From the NCBI GenBank assembly GCA_938017675.1, contig CALIJB010000025.1, forward strand, positions 1 through 64,000: 64,000 nt of DNA. The letters are read 5' to 3'. The notes under the pieces are model-generated. The model searched no databases and was not told the DNA's origin. It saw nothing but the letters and a program-made list of their open reading frames with translations. The first letter of the stretch is position 1, and the number at the start of each line of letters is the position of its first letter. Positions 50,740 to 60,356 of this stretch are shown piece by piece. The stretch comes from an uncultured Candidatus Saccharibacteria bacterium (GTDB lineage: Bacteria > Patescibacteriota > Saccharimonadia > Saccharimonadales > Saccharimonadaceae). Made by a program: the position numbers and the translations under genes.

Positions 50740-52155
50740 TTATTTTAGTTGTTTTTGATTAGAACGCAGCGGGCGTTCTGGCAGGTTGTTGCGCAATGTT
50801 ACCAGACTGCGCCGTGTTGGGCGACCGATAAGTACGCCGAACGAGGCGCCAGCAGCAATAGCTAACGCAATCAGTACCGCGCGCATCAATAACAGAGTAC
50901 CGTCTGCAGCGGCCGGATTAGCGACTAGCGCCATTAGTCCGTTATACAAGGTTAGTCCGGGAACCAGCGGCACGATACCAGCATCGATGATCGCTTGGCT
51001 AGGAATTCTGGTCAAACGTGAAACAACAGTAGCTGTAAAGCCAACAGTAAATCCAGCGACGGCGTTAGCAGGGATAATTATCAAGCCTAATTCTGATACA
51101 GCTAACAGCACATAATACCCCAATAGTCCGCTGGCGCCAGTGATTAATAATCCAACTGGCCGCGAATTATTACTTAATGCAAATGATGCCGAGATGATGA
51201 CAGCGCCAATATACTGATAGGTGGTGTTTGTAAAGGATAAGCTGTCGGGAGTTGCGACGAACGCTAAGCCAAACTGCCTGGCGGCGTACAGGCCCATACT
51301 TACACCCAGTACAATACCAAGCGTCAACATCACCACCTTTAATAGCCGAGCGCTAGCTGTGACGTAATATTCATCAATTGCGTCCTGAAAGGCGCCAACA
51401 ATCATCATGCCAGCTACTAGCAAGACGATACCGCCAACGGTTAATATCGTCGGATCAATCAAAGCAAAAAATTCCCAATATTTATGATTAACTAGCCACA
51501 ATATACCAGTAGAGACTAACGTGACTGATAACGCGGCAATAATCTGAATGAAAAATGGCGGCAGTGCAGCGCGCCCTAGTAGCTTTATCAGAAGAGTAAC
51601 TAGAAAACCTATGATAAAGGCAGCCAAGATAATCGGTATAGATGTCGTGTAGAGCGCAACCGAGCCAGCGCTCAGGCCACCGCCAGCAATATAACTGATA
51701 ATGCCGGGATAGCGCTTATTGTTGGCAATGATGGTATCGAGCTCGTTTTCAGCGTCGTCTAGAGTGATTTTGTGGTCGGCAATTTGGCTGGCTAGGTTTT
51801 GTAATTTGCGCATTAGCCGGTAATCGGTAGCGCGCGGCGAGATAGTGCGGATCAGCGTCAATGGTTCGCGATCAATGCCGCGGTCTTGCGAGAGCGTAAT
51901 TTGATTAAAGCTGACATCGATATGTACTTTTCGCTTGCAATATGTGTCGGTTACCCCGAGCGCCATATGTACGACGCTATTCGCTGGCGTGCCCATCGAT
52001 AGCAAATGGTCTGACATGTTCATAACTAGCCGCAAGGCTCGCATATTCGGCGTCAGTGTCTCGTCGATTTTCTCGATATCAACTTGATCAGCATCGTCGG
52101 TTGCCGTCAAGATGTTTGTTAGCGAGTGGCGCATGAAGCGAATAAGCGGATTCAT
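50740..52155 (-). CDS. ThrE-like threonine/serine exporter
   Basis: 471 residues. N-terminal cytoplasmic domain (ThrE_1 type: LLSMGTPANSVVHMALGV), then two sets of about five helices (ThrE_1 and ThrE_2 fused in one chain), with SLSFTNTTYQYIGAVIISASFALSN-like family segments and GIVPLVPGLTLYNGLM (substrate-path signature). Exports Thr/Ser or small peptides by family. Leaderless: CATAAT (52167-52162) then 6 nt to ATG 52155. Convergent with pheT, one base apart. Confidence 0.9.
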   Translation of the reverse strand: MNPLIRFMRHSLTNILTATDDADQVDIEKIDETLTPNMRALRLVMNMSDHLLSMGTPANSVVHMALGVTDTYCKRKVHIDVSFNQITLSQDRGIDREPLTLIRTISPRATDYRLMRKLQNLASQIADHKITLDDAENELDTIIANNKRYPGIISYIAGGGLSAGSVALYTTSIPIILAAFIIGFLVTLLIKLLGRAALPPFFIQIIAALSVTLVSTGILWLVNHKYWEFFALIDPTILTVGGIVLLVAGMMIVGAFQDAIDEYYVTASARLLKVVMLTLGIVLGVSMGLYAARQFGLAFVATPDSLSFTNTTYQYIGAVIISASFALSNNSRPVGLLITGASGLLGYYVLLAVSELGLIIIPANAVAGFTVGFTATVVSRLTRIPSQAIIDAGIVPLVPGLTLYNGLMALVANPAAADGTLLLMRAVLIALAIAAGASFGVLIGRPTRRSLVTLRNNLPERPLRSNQKQLK

Positions 52156-52296
52156 ATCTTGATTATGGCAAAAAATCTATCAGTATTCTAGAGGCATATG
52201 ATGTTATTTTCACAACTCTTTCAGCGGGGATTAGTATCGATTCTTAGCGTACTGTATTCTATCAAAATCAATCCGCTTTTGCTATACTGATTTAAT

Positions 52297-54723
52297 ATGG
52301 ATATACAGGGGTTGTCGCGTGATCAAGTAGCCGCTCAGCGCGAGAAATATGGTGAGAATCGATTGCCTGACCGCGAAAATAAAAGTATTGTTAGGCTGAT
52401 CTTAGCGATTATTACCGAACCAATGATTTTCTTGCTACTAGCGGTGGTGGTAGTGTACTTTTTCTTGGGCGATTGGCATGAAACGGTGGTCCTGGCACTG
52501 TCGGTGATTGGCGTGGTGGCTCTAGAATTGTATCAAGATTCTAAAACTGAGCGGGCGTTAGAAGCATTGCGATCGTTATCCGCGCCGCAATGCCAGGTGG
52601 TGCGCGCTGGCGAATATGTTACCATTCCTAGCGTAGAGGTGGTAGTTGGCGACATTTTAGTTGTAGGCGAAGGCAGCCGAGTTTCTGCTGACGGTAAACT
52701 CATTGAATCATCAAATGTAGCTGCTAATGAAAGTATTTTGACTGGCGAATCACTGCCAGTTGAAAAGACTACTGGGGGTCAAGTATTCTCTGGCACGGTA
52801 ATAACATCTGGACACGGACTCGTCGAAGTAACCGCTGTCGGCGAGCAGACTGAAATGGGGCGCATTGGCGTGTCGCTGCATGAAATTAAGCCAGAAAAGA
52901 CGTTATTACAAAAGGAAGTTAGTCGAGTGGTGCGCTATATAGCAGCGGCGGCAGTGCTCTTGGCAATATTGTTGACGTTGCTGTTTTGGTTGTTACGCGG
53001 CGACTTTTTGCATGGATTTTTGGCGGGACTGACGTTGTCGATTGCGATTTTACCCGAGGAATTTCCGGTAGTCTTGTCGGTGTTTATGGCGCTGGGAGCT
53101 TGGCGCTTGGCCAAGAGCAATGTGCTGGCGCGCAAGAACCAAACTATCGAGACGCTCGGCGGCGCAACGGTGCTTTGCACGGACAAAACTGGGACATTGA
53201 CCGAGAACCGCATGGCGATAAATCAGGTGATCGCGGCTAGCGGTGAAGAGCCTAGCGACGCTCAGCGCAACGAGATTATTACCTATGGCATTCTAGCGTC
53301 GCAAAAGAATCCGTCTGATCCAATGGAAGAAGCGTTCTTGGCGGCAGCTGATGACCTAGCAGAAATTTATAACGGCATGGATATCGTCAAAGAGTATCCG
53401 CTAGATAGCCATTCGTTTTCGGTAGCGCAAATTTGGGGCCGCGGCGGCGAGCCTGAAATTATAGCGCTGAAAGGCGCTCCGGAGGAGGTTTTTCGACTAT
53501 GCCGCTTGCCCAGTGAGCAGCAAAGACGACTGCAAGAGATTGCTGATGATGCAGCCGATGACGGCTTGCGTGTATTAGCAATTGCCAAGGCAGCAGCGAA
53601 AAACATCGAACCCTCTCGTGATGACTATCAATATGAGCTGCTAGGTTTGGTGGGGTTGTCTGACCCGATTCGTACCGAGGCTAAGGATGCTGTCGCCTTG
53701 GCACACCGAGCTGGCGTCAAAGTGATTATGCTAACTGGCGACCATACCGAAACAGCGCGGCGTATCGGCCGCGAGATTGGTTTGAATACTGAGCGGGTGA
53801 TAACCGGTCAAGAATTTTTGTCGATGAGTGAAAAACAGCAGCGCGAGCTTGTCAAAACTACAGAAATCTACAGCCGAGTCGCGCCAAATGTTAAGCTGGC
53901 GATTATTACTGCCTTGAAGCAAAACGGCGAGGTGGTAGCGATGACTGGCGACGGCGTTAATGACGGCCCGGCCCTCAAGAGCGCGCATATCGGTATCGCT
54001 ATGGGCCAGCGCGGTACCGACGTTGCTCGCGAGGCGGCGTCGATCGTATTGCTGGATGATAACTTCGCCTCAATTGTTCAAGGTGTGCGTATCGGCCGAA
54101 GGATTTTTGCTAATTTGCAAAAAGCGGTGATGTATATCATGATTGTGCACATCCCGATTGCTGCGTTGTCAATTGCGCCGGTATTGCTTGGTTGGGAATT
54201 GATTTTACTGCCAATTCACATCGTATTTTTTGAATTTATTATTGATCCTGCTTGTACGCTAGTGTTTGAGGGCGAGCCAGAGGATGAAGACACGATGCGC
54301 CGGCCGCCGCGGCGGATTTCGCAGCCATTATTTAGTCGAGCGGTAGTGCTAGAAAGTTTAGCAATTGGCGGATTGCTGGCGCTGATGGCCATTCTAATTC
54401 ATGGCGGGATGCTGGGCAGCGGTGCTTCTAGCGATCAAGCGCGATCGGTAACTTACTTAACGATAATTCTCGCTAACATCGGTATGATTTTGGCGCTATC
54501 CGGCCGCAAAATTATCCTTCTCGCTATCCAACAGCGCGGCAAGAACGCTTTGTCTATTGTGGTAGCTATGGCCTTTACGGCTTTAGCGGTAGTTTACAAT
54601 TTGCCGTTTCTGCAGAGCCTATTCAAAATTACACCGCTGTCGTTGACAGAATTTAGTTTGGCAGCAGCAGTAGCGATTGCCGTGTCGCTGCTAGCAGCCA
54701 TAGTACGTAAATTATGGCGCTAA
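52297..54723 (+). CDS. P-type cation-transporting ATPase (P2, Ca2+-type)
   Basis: 808 residues, ten membrane helices. Phosphorylation motif CTDKTGTLTENRM (Asp near 296), TGES LPVEK actuator loop near 148, PEEFPVVLSVF in M4 (PEExP type, as in P2 pumps), and TGDGVNDGPALKSAHIGIAMG. The short N-terminal domain matches bacterial Ca2+ or Mn2+ ATPases. TATACT lies 8 nt before ATG 52297. Confidence 0.93.
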   Translation: MDIQGLSRDQVAAQREKYGENRLPDRENKSIVRLILAIITEPMIFLLLAVVVVYFFLGDWHETVVLALSVIGVVALELYQDSKTERALEALRSLSAPQCQVVRAGEYVTIPSVEVVVGDILVVGEGSRVSADGKLIESSNVAANESILTGESLPVEKTTGGQVFSGTVITSGHGLVEVTAVGEQTEMGRIGVSLHEIKPEKTLLQKEVSRVVRYIAAAAVLLAILLTLLFWLLRGDFLHGFLAGLTLSIAILPEEFPVVLSVFMALGAWRLAKSNVLARKNQTIETLGGATVLCTDKTGTLTENRMAINQVIAASGEEPSDAQRNEIITYGILASQKNPSDPMEEAFLAAADDLAEIYNGMDIVKEYPLDSHSFSVAQIWGRGGEPEIIALKGAPEEVFRLCRLPSEQQRRLQEIADDAADDGLRVLAIAKAAAKNIEPSRDDYQYELLGLVGLSDPIRTEAKDAVALAHRAGVKVIMLTGDHTETARRIGREIGLNTERVITGQEFLSMSEKQQRELVKTTEIYSRVAPNVKLAIITALKQNGEVVAMTGDGVNDGPALKSAHIGIAMGQRGTDVAREAASIVLLDDNFASIVQGVRIGRRIFANLQKAVMYIMIVHIPIAALSIAPVLLGWELILLPIHIVFFEFIIDPACTLVFEGEPEDEDTMRRPPRRISQPLFSRAVVLESLAIGGLLALMAILIHGGMLGSGASSDQARSVTYLTIILANIGMILALSGRKIILLAIQQRGKNALSIVVAMAFTALAVVYNLPFLQSLFKITPLSLTEFSLAAAVAIAVSLLAAIVRKLWR

Positions 54724-54770
54724 TTGAGATTTTATGCTATAATGAAAAGATAAACTAGAGAGGGGAAATG

Positions 54771-55460
54771 ATGGCAACGTCAAAGAAACAACGCGCTGGC
54801 ATTCTGATTATAATGGTTGCGACCATCCTAGGTACGCTAGGGTCTTTCGCAGTGATGGTTTTGTCTATGCAATCAAACCAAAAGGCACAAGCAGATTACC
54901 AAAAAGTTCTAAGCGAATATAAAAAAGAACAAGCTGCTTACGAACAAAAAAAACAAGCGCAAGCCGACAAGCTGTCAGCTAAATATTATGAGACGTTCAA
55001 ACAGTATTCTAGCCAAGTTGCAAAGTTCGAAATCGATAGCGTCAAATCGCTAGTAACCGAAGATCTAACAGAGGGCGATGGCGCATTGGTAGACGATAAA
55101 ACTAATTTTGCGGCTTATTATATTGGCTGGGATGCAAATGGTGATATCTTTGATCAGAGCATTGATAATAATAAGCTGAAAACGCCGTTGCCAGTAAGCG
55201 GGTTGAGTACGGCTGGTATAATTAACGGCTGGAAAGAAGGCTTGAAAGGAATGAAAGTCGGCGGCGTGCGGCTGCTGTCTATTCCCGCGGACAAAGCTTA
55301 CGGCGAGGCTGGCAGCAAAGACTCTAAAGGCAAGCAAATTATCGCGCCGAACATGCCATTGAAATTCGTCGTTATGGCGATTCCAGCGCCAGAAACGATT
55401 AGCCAACCAGATATGACGAAATTAATGAATGCATATCAGCAAGCTCAGCAAGCGCAGTAA
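54771..55460 (+). CDS. Membrane-anchored FKBP-type peptidyl-prolyl isomerase
   Basis: 229 residues from ATG 54771 (54768 also ATG). N-terminal anchor (about 9-33), coiled-coil spacer rich in Lys/Gln/Ala (35-75), then FKBP domain (about 95-215): YYIGWDANGDIFDQS, GWKEGLKGMKVGGVRLLSIP, AYGE and PLKFVVMAI. Extracellular folding of surface proteins is likely. AGAGGGG site upstream. Co-directional with trxB. Confidence 0.9.
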   Translation: MATSKKQRAGILIIMVATILGTLGSFAVMVLSMQSNQKAQADYQKVLSEYKKEQAAYEQKKQAQADKLSAKYYETFKQYSSQVAKFEIDSVKSLVTEDLTEGDGALVDDKTNFAAYYIGWDANGDIFDQSIDNNKLKTPLPVSGLSTAGIINGWKEGLKGMKVGGVRLLSIPADKAYGEAGSKDSKGKQIIAPNMPLKFVVMAIPAPETISQPDMTKLMNAYQQAQQAQ

Positions 55461-55478
55461 GACGAGGAGGAAATCTAC

Positions 55479-56414
55479 ATGGAAGATATAAAACCTGTGG
55501 TGATGATTGGTGCTGGCCCGAGTGCGCTAGCGGCAGCAATTTATACTACGCGCGAAGGTATTGCTACGACTCTTTACGAGAAGGGTGTTGTTGGCGGTCT
55601 AGCGGCAATTACCGATAAAATCGACAACTATCCTGGTTTTCCCGATGGCGTTCCAGGTATGGAATTGGCGGATAATTTGCGCAAGCAAGCTGAACGCTTT
55701 GGTGCCAAGATTGATTACGGCGACGTTTCAGCACTGCGCCATCAGGATGGCGTTAATATTTTGACAGTTGACGGTCAAGAGGTTAAAGCTCGCGCTGTAC
55801 TGATTGCTACAGGCAGCGGTTATAAGAAACTTGGCATTCCTGGCGAGGCAGAATTTTATGGCCGCGGTGTGCATTATTGTGCGACCTGCGATGGTGCTTT
55901 TTATAAAGGTAAAAGGCTAGTCGTTGTTGGCGGTGGCAACTCGGGTGTGCAGGAAGCGATGTTTTTGACGCGTTTTGCCGAGCATATTGATTTGCTGGTG
56001 CGAAGTTCCGTAAAGGCCAGCAAGACTCTACAGGACGATTTGCAGAAATACATTGATAATGGCAAAATTACCGTACATTTGCAAACAGTAGCGCAAGAAA
56101 TCGTCGGCGAGGACGGCGCGGTGGCGGCGGTGCGGGCGCTTGAAGACGGCGCAGAAACGACTTTCGAGGCTGACGGCGTGTTCGTTTTCATCGGCTTGAA
56201 GCCGAATACGCAGTTTTTGGCGGATAGCGGCGTTGAGCTTGACGAGTACGGCTTCATCAAAACCGACGACCGTTTGGCGACGGCTTTGCCGGGCGTATTT
56301 GCTAGCGGCGATGTCCGCAGCGGCGCTACCATGCAGGTGGCTAGCGCTGTCGGCGAGGGGGCGACGGCGGCGCTGAGTATCCGCGAATACTTAGAGGGTG
56401 TGAAAGCGGAATAG
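55479..56414 (+). CDS. trxB: Thioredoxin reductase
   Basis: 311 residues, normal length. FAD-binding GAGPSALAAAIYTTRE, redox-active CATCDGAF (near 134), NADPH-binding VVGGGNSGVQEAMFL, and the C-terminal FAD motif GVFASGDVRSG. Family similarity is to low-molecular-weight TrxB. GAGGAGG site before ATG 55479. Follows the FKBP gene by 18 nt. Confidence 0.95.
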   Translation: MEDIKPVVMIGAGPSALAAAIYTTREGIATTLYEKGVVGGLAAITDKIDNYPGFPDGVPGMELADNLRKQAERFGAKIDYGDVSALRHQDGVNILTVDGQEVKARAVLIATGSGYKKLGIPGEAEFYGRGVHYCATCDGAFYKGKRLVVVGGGNSGVQEAMFLTRFAEHIDLLVRSSVKASKTLQDDLQKYIDNGKITVHLQTVAQEIVGEDGAVAAVRALEDGAETTFEADGVFVFIGLKPNTQFLADSGVELDEYGFIKTDDRLATALPGVFASGDVRSGATMQVASAVGEGATAALSIREYLEGVKAE

Positions 56415-56435
56415 CTTCGACACTGGATGTCTGTG

Positions 56436-57440
56436 CTATTCGACGTATTTCTTGCGGAAAGCTTCGAGTTGTTTAATGATGGCTGGGTCGCTGGTCTCGA
56501 GAGCGATTTCGCGCGTGCCCATGATGCCAGAGCCGCGCATGAAATTGTGCGACCCTGATAATGCTATTTTCGAGCCGTCAGGCATCGTGAAAACAATGAA
56601 TTTGGCGTGCAGATATTGCGGATGCTGATATAGGGTTTGTTGCCGGCTGGTTAAGGTGCCGAGTTTGATGAGAAGTTTATTGATCGGCGAGGCAGTGCGC
56701 CAATTATTGAAATACAATTTGGCATTTTTGCGCTTGAGAATGCGGTTGAGTTTGCCAGTCGGGCAGTACTGCGATACTAGTACGATATTTTCAGCTTGTT
56801 CGGCTAGGTCGCAGGCGCGCTTGTAAATGAGAGAATTAGTTGGCAAGCCCTGATCAACCAGGACAGTCGAGTGTTCGTCGAGGCCAAACATTGAATTGCG
56901 AATCGAGCCGCCGCGCTTGTCGGCGCGAGCAATAAGGTATTGCTCGTTAGATAGCTTATCAGCTAACACTTTATTATCAAATTGGAACATATAATCGACA
57001 TTAGCTAGGCTCTCGTGGTCCATATTGACGCCGCCGCAAGCGTAGACTATGTCGTCAACAATCGACCACTTGCTGTGAGTGCGGCCAGTCATTAGCATAT
57101 TAGCCTTTTGGCCGAGCCAGCGAAAAGCCACGCCCGCCTTTTTTAGCCGCCGTTCTAATTTCATGGCGTGAACGGCGCGCGATGGCTGGCGGCGCGGCGA
57201 ACGCAGAATGAATTCCTTCGGTTCGAGATAAGTGAATGAATCGGCACAAACCGAGGCTGGCACGCCGCGCTCAGCCGCTGCGCGCTCGACGGCGGCGATT
57301 ACTGCTTCGGTGTGCTTATCGTCGGCGCGAAAGGTGGTCGCTACCATATTGACGCGTTGTTTGGCATTATCAATTTTAACTGCTAAATCCGACATATAGT
57401 CTTCTGCTGTCAATAGCGTCGGACTCTTTTTCTTACTCAT
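56436..57440 (-). CDS. Phospholipase D-like (cardiolipin synthase-type) protein
   Basis: 334 residues from ATG 57440; the frame is open to 57503. Two HKD motifs: HSKWSIVDD (first half) with GGVNM following, and HAKFIVF with SGSHNF (second half). Could be a phosphatidyltransferase or a nuclease-type PLD; no membrane segment is visible, unlike typical cardiolipin synthases. TATACT lies 9 nt upstream. Convergent with trxB. Confidence 0.87.
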   Translation of the reverse strand: MSKKKSPTLLTAEDYMSDLAVKIDNAKQRVNMVATTFRADDKHTEAVIAAVERAAAERGVPASVCADSFTYLEPKEFILRSPRRQPSRAVHAMKLERRLKKAGVAFRWLGQKANMLMTGRTHSKWSIVDDIVYACGGVNMDHESLANVDYMFQFDNKVLADKLSNEQYLIARADKRGGSIRNSMFGLDEHSTVLVDQGLPTNSLIYKRACDLAEQAENIVLVSQYCPTGKLNRILKRKNAKLYFNNWRTASPINKLLIKLGTLTSRQQTLYQHPQYLHAKFIVFTMPDGSKIALSGSHNFMRGSGIMGTREIALETSDPAIIKQLEAFRKKYVE

Positions 57441-57512
57441 ATCTCTATTAGTATACTCTATAGCGTAAAAAACTGGTACTATATAGGTAGTAACTGTAAG
57501 CAAAGGAGCAAT

Positions 57513-58037
57513 ATGGCAGATTTTAATAAAGTTCTTGACCCGGGAGACGTTGATGGCGGACTAGTCAATACGGTAGTAGAAATTCCCGAAGGGTCGCGCC
57601 TGAAAGTCGAATGGGATCGTCAGCGGGCGGCCTTTATGCTGGACCGCGTCGAGCCAAAAATCTTTGCTAAGCCGTGTAATTACGGCTTTATTCCGCAGAC
57701 GCTTGACGAGGATGGGGACGAGCTGGATACGCTGATTATTTGCCCAGAGCCGCTAACGACTGGCGTGTGGTTGGAGGCGCGCATTATTGGCGTGCTGCGC
57801 TTCGAAGATGACGGCGAAGTCGACGACAAAGTAGTCGTGGTGCCGGCTGATAATCGCGACGACGATCGTATTAATTCGCTCGATGACATTCCGCAGCTGG
57901 TTAAGCAGCTTGAACATCACTTCACTCATTACAAAGATCTCAAGAAGCCAGGCAGTACCATCGTCAAAGGCTGGGGCGATGCCGAGGAAGCCAAGATGAT
58001 TGTCAAACAATGCATTGACCGCTATAATAATCAGTAA
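57513..58037 (+). CDS. ppa: Inorganic pyrophosphatase (family I)
   Basis: 174 residues. Family I signature: EIPEGSRLKVEWDRQ, YGFIPQTLDEDGDELDTLIICPEP (metal-binding Asp cluster), DNRDDDRI, and HFTHYKDLK. Hydrolyses PPi from biosynthesis. AAAGGAG site before ATG 57513. The DUF5684 gene follows after 21 nt. Confidence 0.96.
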   Translation: MADFNKVLDPGDVDGGLVNTVVEIPEGSRLKVEWDRQRAAFMLDRVEPKIFAKPCNYGFIPQTLDEDGDELDTLIICPEPLTTGVWLEARIIGVLRFEDDGEVDDKVVVVPADNRDDDRINSLDDIPQLVKQLEHHFTHYKDLKKPGSTIVKGWGDAEEAKMIVKQCIDRYNNQ

Positions 58038-58058
58038 TAAACTTAAACGGAGCAAATT

Positions 58059-58676
58059 ATGGATTATTATGATTATTCGACTTCGACTTATACGACGACT
58101 AGTAGTGACGTCGGTGCGGTTGCGATTGTAATTTGGCTGTTTGTCGTCTTAATTGTACTGGCAGTTTCCATACTAATGATTATCGCCATGTGGCGAATCT
58201 TCACTAAGGCTGGTAAGCCAGGCTGGGCGTCATTAGTGCCAATATACAACATGGTAGTAATGATGCAGATTGTCGGTCGGCCAGAGTGGCAAGTCGTACT
58301 GATGTTCTTGCCGTTTGCCCATATATACATTTCGATCGTGTTGCCGCTAGATTTAGCAAAATCATTTGGCAAAACGACTGGTTTTGGCGTTTTGATGATC
58401 TTCTTCCCGGCGATTATGAACCCGATTTTGGCGTTTGGTTCAAGCCGCTATGTTGGCCCGGTTATGCGGCAGCAACCTGTCTACGGCCAGCCGCCGCAGC
58501 CTGGTTATTACGCACCGCAGCCAGCTTACGGACAACCGCAACAACCGGTAGCCTATACTCAACAACCGCAGCCATACGCTCAACCGCAACAACCAGCTGC
58601 AACGGTTGCCCAGCCGCAACCGCCGGTAGCTGAAGGCGGACAGCCGCAACCGCCCCAGCAGCCGCCGCAGGCATAA
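58059..58676 (+). CDS. DUF5684 membrane protein with Pro/Gln-rich C-terminal tail
   Basis: 205 residues. Three or four helices (about 18-130) with AMWRIFTKAGKPGWASLVPIYN, the DUF5684 signature; the last 70 residues are a Pro/Gln/Tyr-rich tail with PQQP and YGQPQ repeats. Same tail style as the proteins at 4798, 5766 and 22403. Ends at a strong terminator. Confidence 0.85.
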   Translation: MDYYDYSTSTYTTTSSDVGAVAIVIWLFVVLIVLAVSILMIIAMWRIFTKAGKPGWASLVPIYNMVVMMQIVGRPEWQVVLMFLPFAHIYISIVLPLDLAKSFGKTTGFGVLMIFFPAIMNPILAFGSSRYVGPVMRQQPVYGQPPQPGYYAPQPAYGQPQQPVAYTQQPQPYAQPQQPAATVAQPQPPVAEGGQPQPPQQPPQA

Positions 58677-58709
58677 ATAGTTGATAAACTTCTAATTGCA
58701 AACTTAGCG

Positions 58710-58738
58710 AAAATAGCCAGAGATTGTCTGGCTATTTT
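58710..58738. terminator. Bidirectional terminator between DUF5684 gene and rel
   Basis: AAAATAGCCAGA and TCTGGCTATTTT form a 12-bp stem with a 5-nt loop; T-rich on one side, A-rich on the other. Confidence 0.9.
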
Positions 58739-58749
58739 GGTTTTGGCTG

Positions 58750-60276
58750 CTATTTTTTGTTGCGGCGAAACGGTGCTGTGCGCTGCAATAGGCTGCCAGC
58801 GCGGCCTAATAGCGAAGTCTTCTTGAGCTGGGCCTTGAGCTTCATCCGGGCGTGTCCGGTGATGACATATTCGTTCCAGCCGGGCTTTGGGCGAGCACGC
58901 TTGCTGGTGAGAATTTCGACGGTATCGCCGTGCTGCAATTTGTAGCTGAATGGTTCCATCTTGCCGTTTACTAGAAATCCGCTTGATTTAGCGGCTAGAT
59001 CAGAGTGCACGCGGTAGGCAAAATCTAACGGGAAAGCGCCGTCTGGCAGGTCGTAAATATCACCCTTTGGCGAATAAATAAAAATCCGGTCGCCGAACAA
59101 ATCGACCTTCAAATTATCAACATCGAAATCTTTACCCTCGCGAATCATCGATGCTGCCGACTGCAAATGCTTAATCCAGTGTAAATCTGTCGGCAGGCTG
59201 GTCATTTTGCCCTTGATATAAGCGTCGGTTAGCTTTTGCTCATTATAATGAAAGCTGGCCGCCAGCCCGCGTTCAGCGTAATCGTGCATCTCGCGGGTGC
59301 GAATCTGGAACTCGACCGCTTGGCCGTTTTTGGTGACTACTGTAGTGTGCAGCGATTGGTAGCCGTTGGGTTTCGGTTTCGAAATGTAATCTTTGATTCG
59401 CCCAACCATCGGCTCGTACATATTGTGCAGTTCGTTGAGTACTAGATAACAAGTGTCGATATCGTCAACGATAATCCTTAGCGCGATCAAATCATAAATA
59501 TCGTCGATATTGGGGACGCGCTTCATCTTCTTGTACAGGCTGTAGGTGCTCTTGACGCGGCCGTCGATTTGGTGCTGGATTTTCTCGTCGCTGAGGCGCG
59601 AATCGACAGCGCGGCGGACGGCATCTAGCTTGCGTTGAGATTTCTTTAAGCGGCTATCCTTGAGGGCAACAGTTTGGTTATATTCCTCGGGCATTAAATA
59701 TTTGAAGCTCAATTCCTCGAGCTGCACGCGCAGCCGCCCCATATTTAACCGATCAGCTAACGGTGCAAAAACATCCAGTGTCTCGCGAGCGATTTTCTTC
59801 TGCTTTTCCGGACTTTTGAATTGCAAAGTTTGCATATTATGCAGGCGGTCGGCCAGCTTGATGATGATCACTCGCACGTCTTGGCCGACAGCGATGAGTA
59901 GCTTTGTCAAGTTATCGGTAGTGCTCGGCAAATACGATTCGAGGTTTTTCATACCGGCGCGGGCTTGGCTAACCTTGGTGACACCGTCAACCAGAAAAGC
60001 AATATCTCGGCCGAATAGCTCGGTGATTTCCTCTAGCGTAGCATCAGTATCCTCTACTGTGTCGTGCAGTACACCGGCAATCACCGAATCAATATCCATA
60101 CCCCAGTCGACCAGCATAGCAGCGACTTGCAGCGGGTGAGTGATGTACGGCTCGCCGCTCTTGCGTAGTTGCCCGTCGTGTTTATCGGTAGCATAATGGA
60201 TTGCTTTTTCTAACAATGCGACCTGCTCTTCACTGTAATGGCTTCTAGCCAGACTAACCAGCTCAACCTCGTTCAT
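58750..60276 (-). CDS. rel: (p)ppGpp synthetase/hydrolase (Rel), shortened
   Basis: 508 residues. HD hydrolase domain with HPLQVAAMLVDWGMD and HDTVEDTD (near 70), synthetase domain with DIYDLIALRIIVDD and NGYQSLHTTV, and a TGS domain (VDLFGDRIFIYSPKGDIYDLPDGAFPLDFAYRVHS). The protein ends soon after TGS; the helical, RIS/CC and ACT domains of long Rel (about 730 aa) are absent. Leaderless: TATAAT (60288-60283), 6 nt. Confidence 0.94.
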   Translation of the reverse strand: MNEVELVSLARSHYSEEQVALLEKAIHYATDKHDGQLRKSGEPYITHPLQVAAMLVDWGMDIDSVIAGVLHDTVEDTDATLEEITELFGRDIAFLVDGVTKVSQARAGMKNLESYLPSTTDNLTKLLIAVGQDVRVIIIKLADRLHNMQTLQFKSPEKQKKIARETLDVFAPLADRLNMGRLRVQLEELSFKYLMPEEYNQTVALKDSRLKKSQRKLDAVRRAVDSRLSDEKIQHQIDGRVKSTYSLYKKMKRVPNIDDIYDLIALRIIVDDIDTCYLVLNELHNMYEPMVGRIKDYISKPKPNGYQSLHTTVVTKNGQAVEFQIRTREMHDYAERGLAASFHYNEQKLTDAYIKGKMTSLPTDLHWIKHLQSAASMIREGKDFDVDNLKVDLFGDRIFIYSPKGDIYDLPDGAFPLDFAYRVHSDLAAKSSGFLVNGKMEPFSYKLQHGDTVEILTSKRARPKPGWNEYVITGHARMKLKAQLKKTSLLGRAGSLLQRTAPFRRNKK

Positions 60277-60356
60277 ACCCTTATTATAGCAAATTTGCCA
60301 AAGCTATTGCGCTTTTGCTAAAATATTAGTAAAGATGGCTTAATCAAGGAGTGGGC

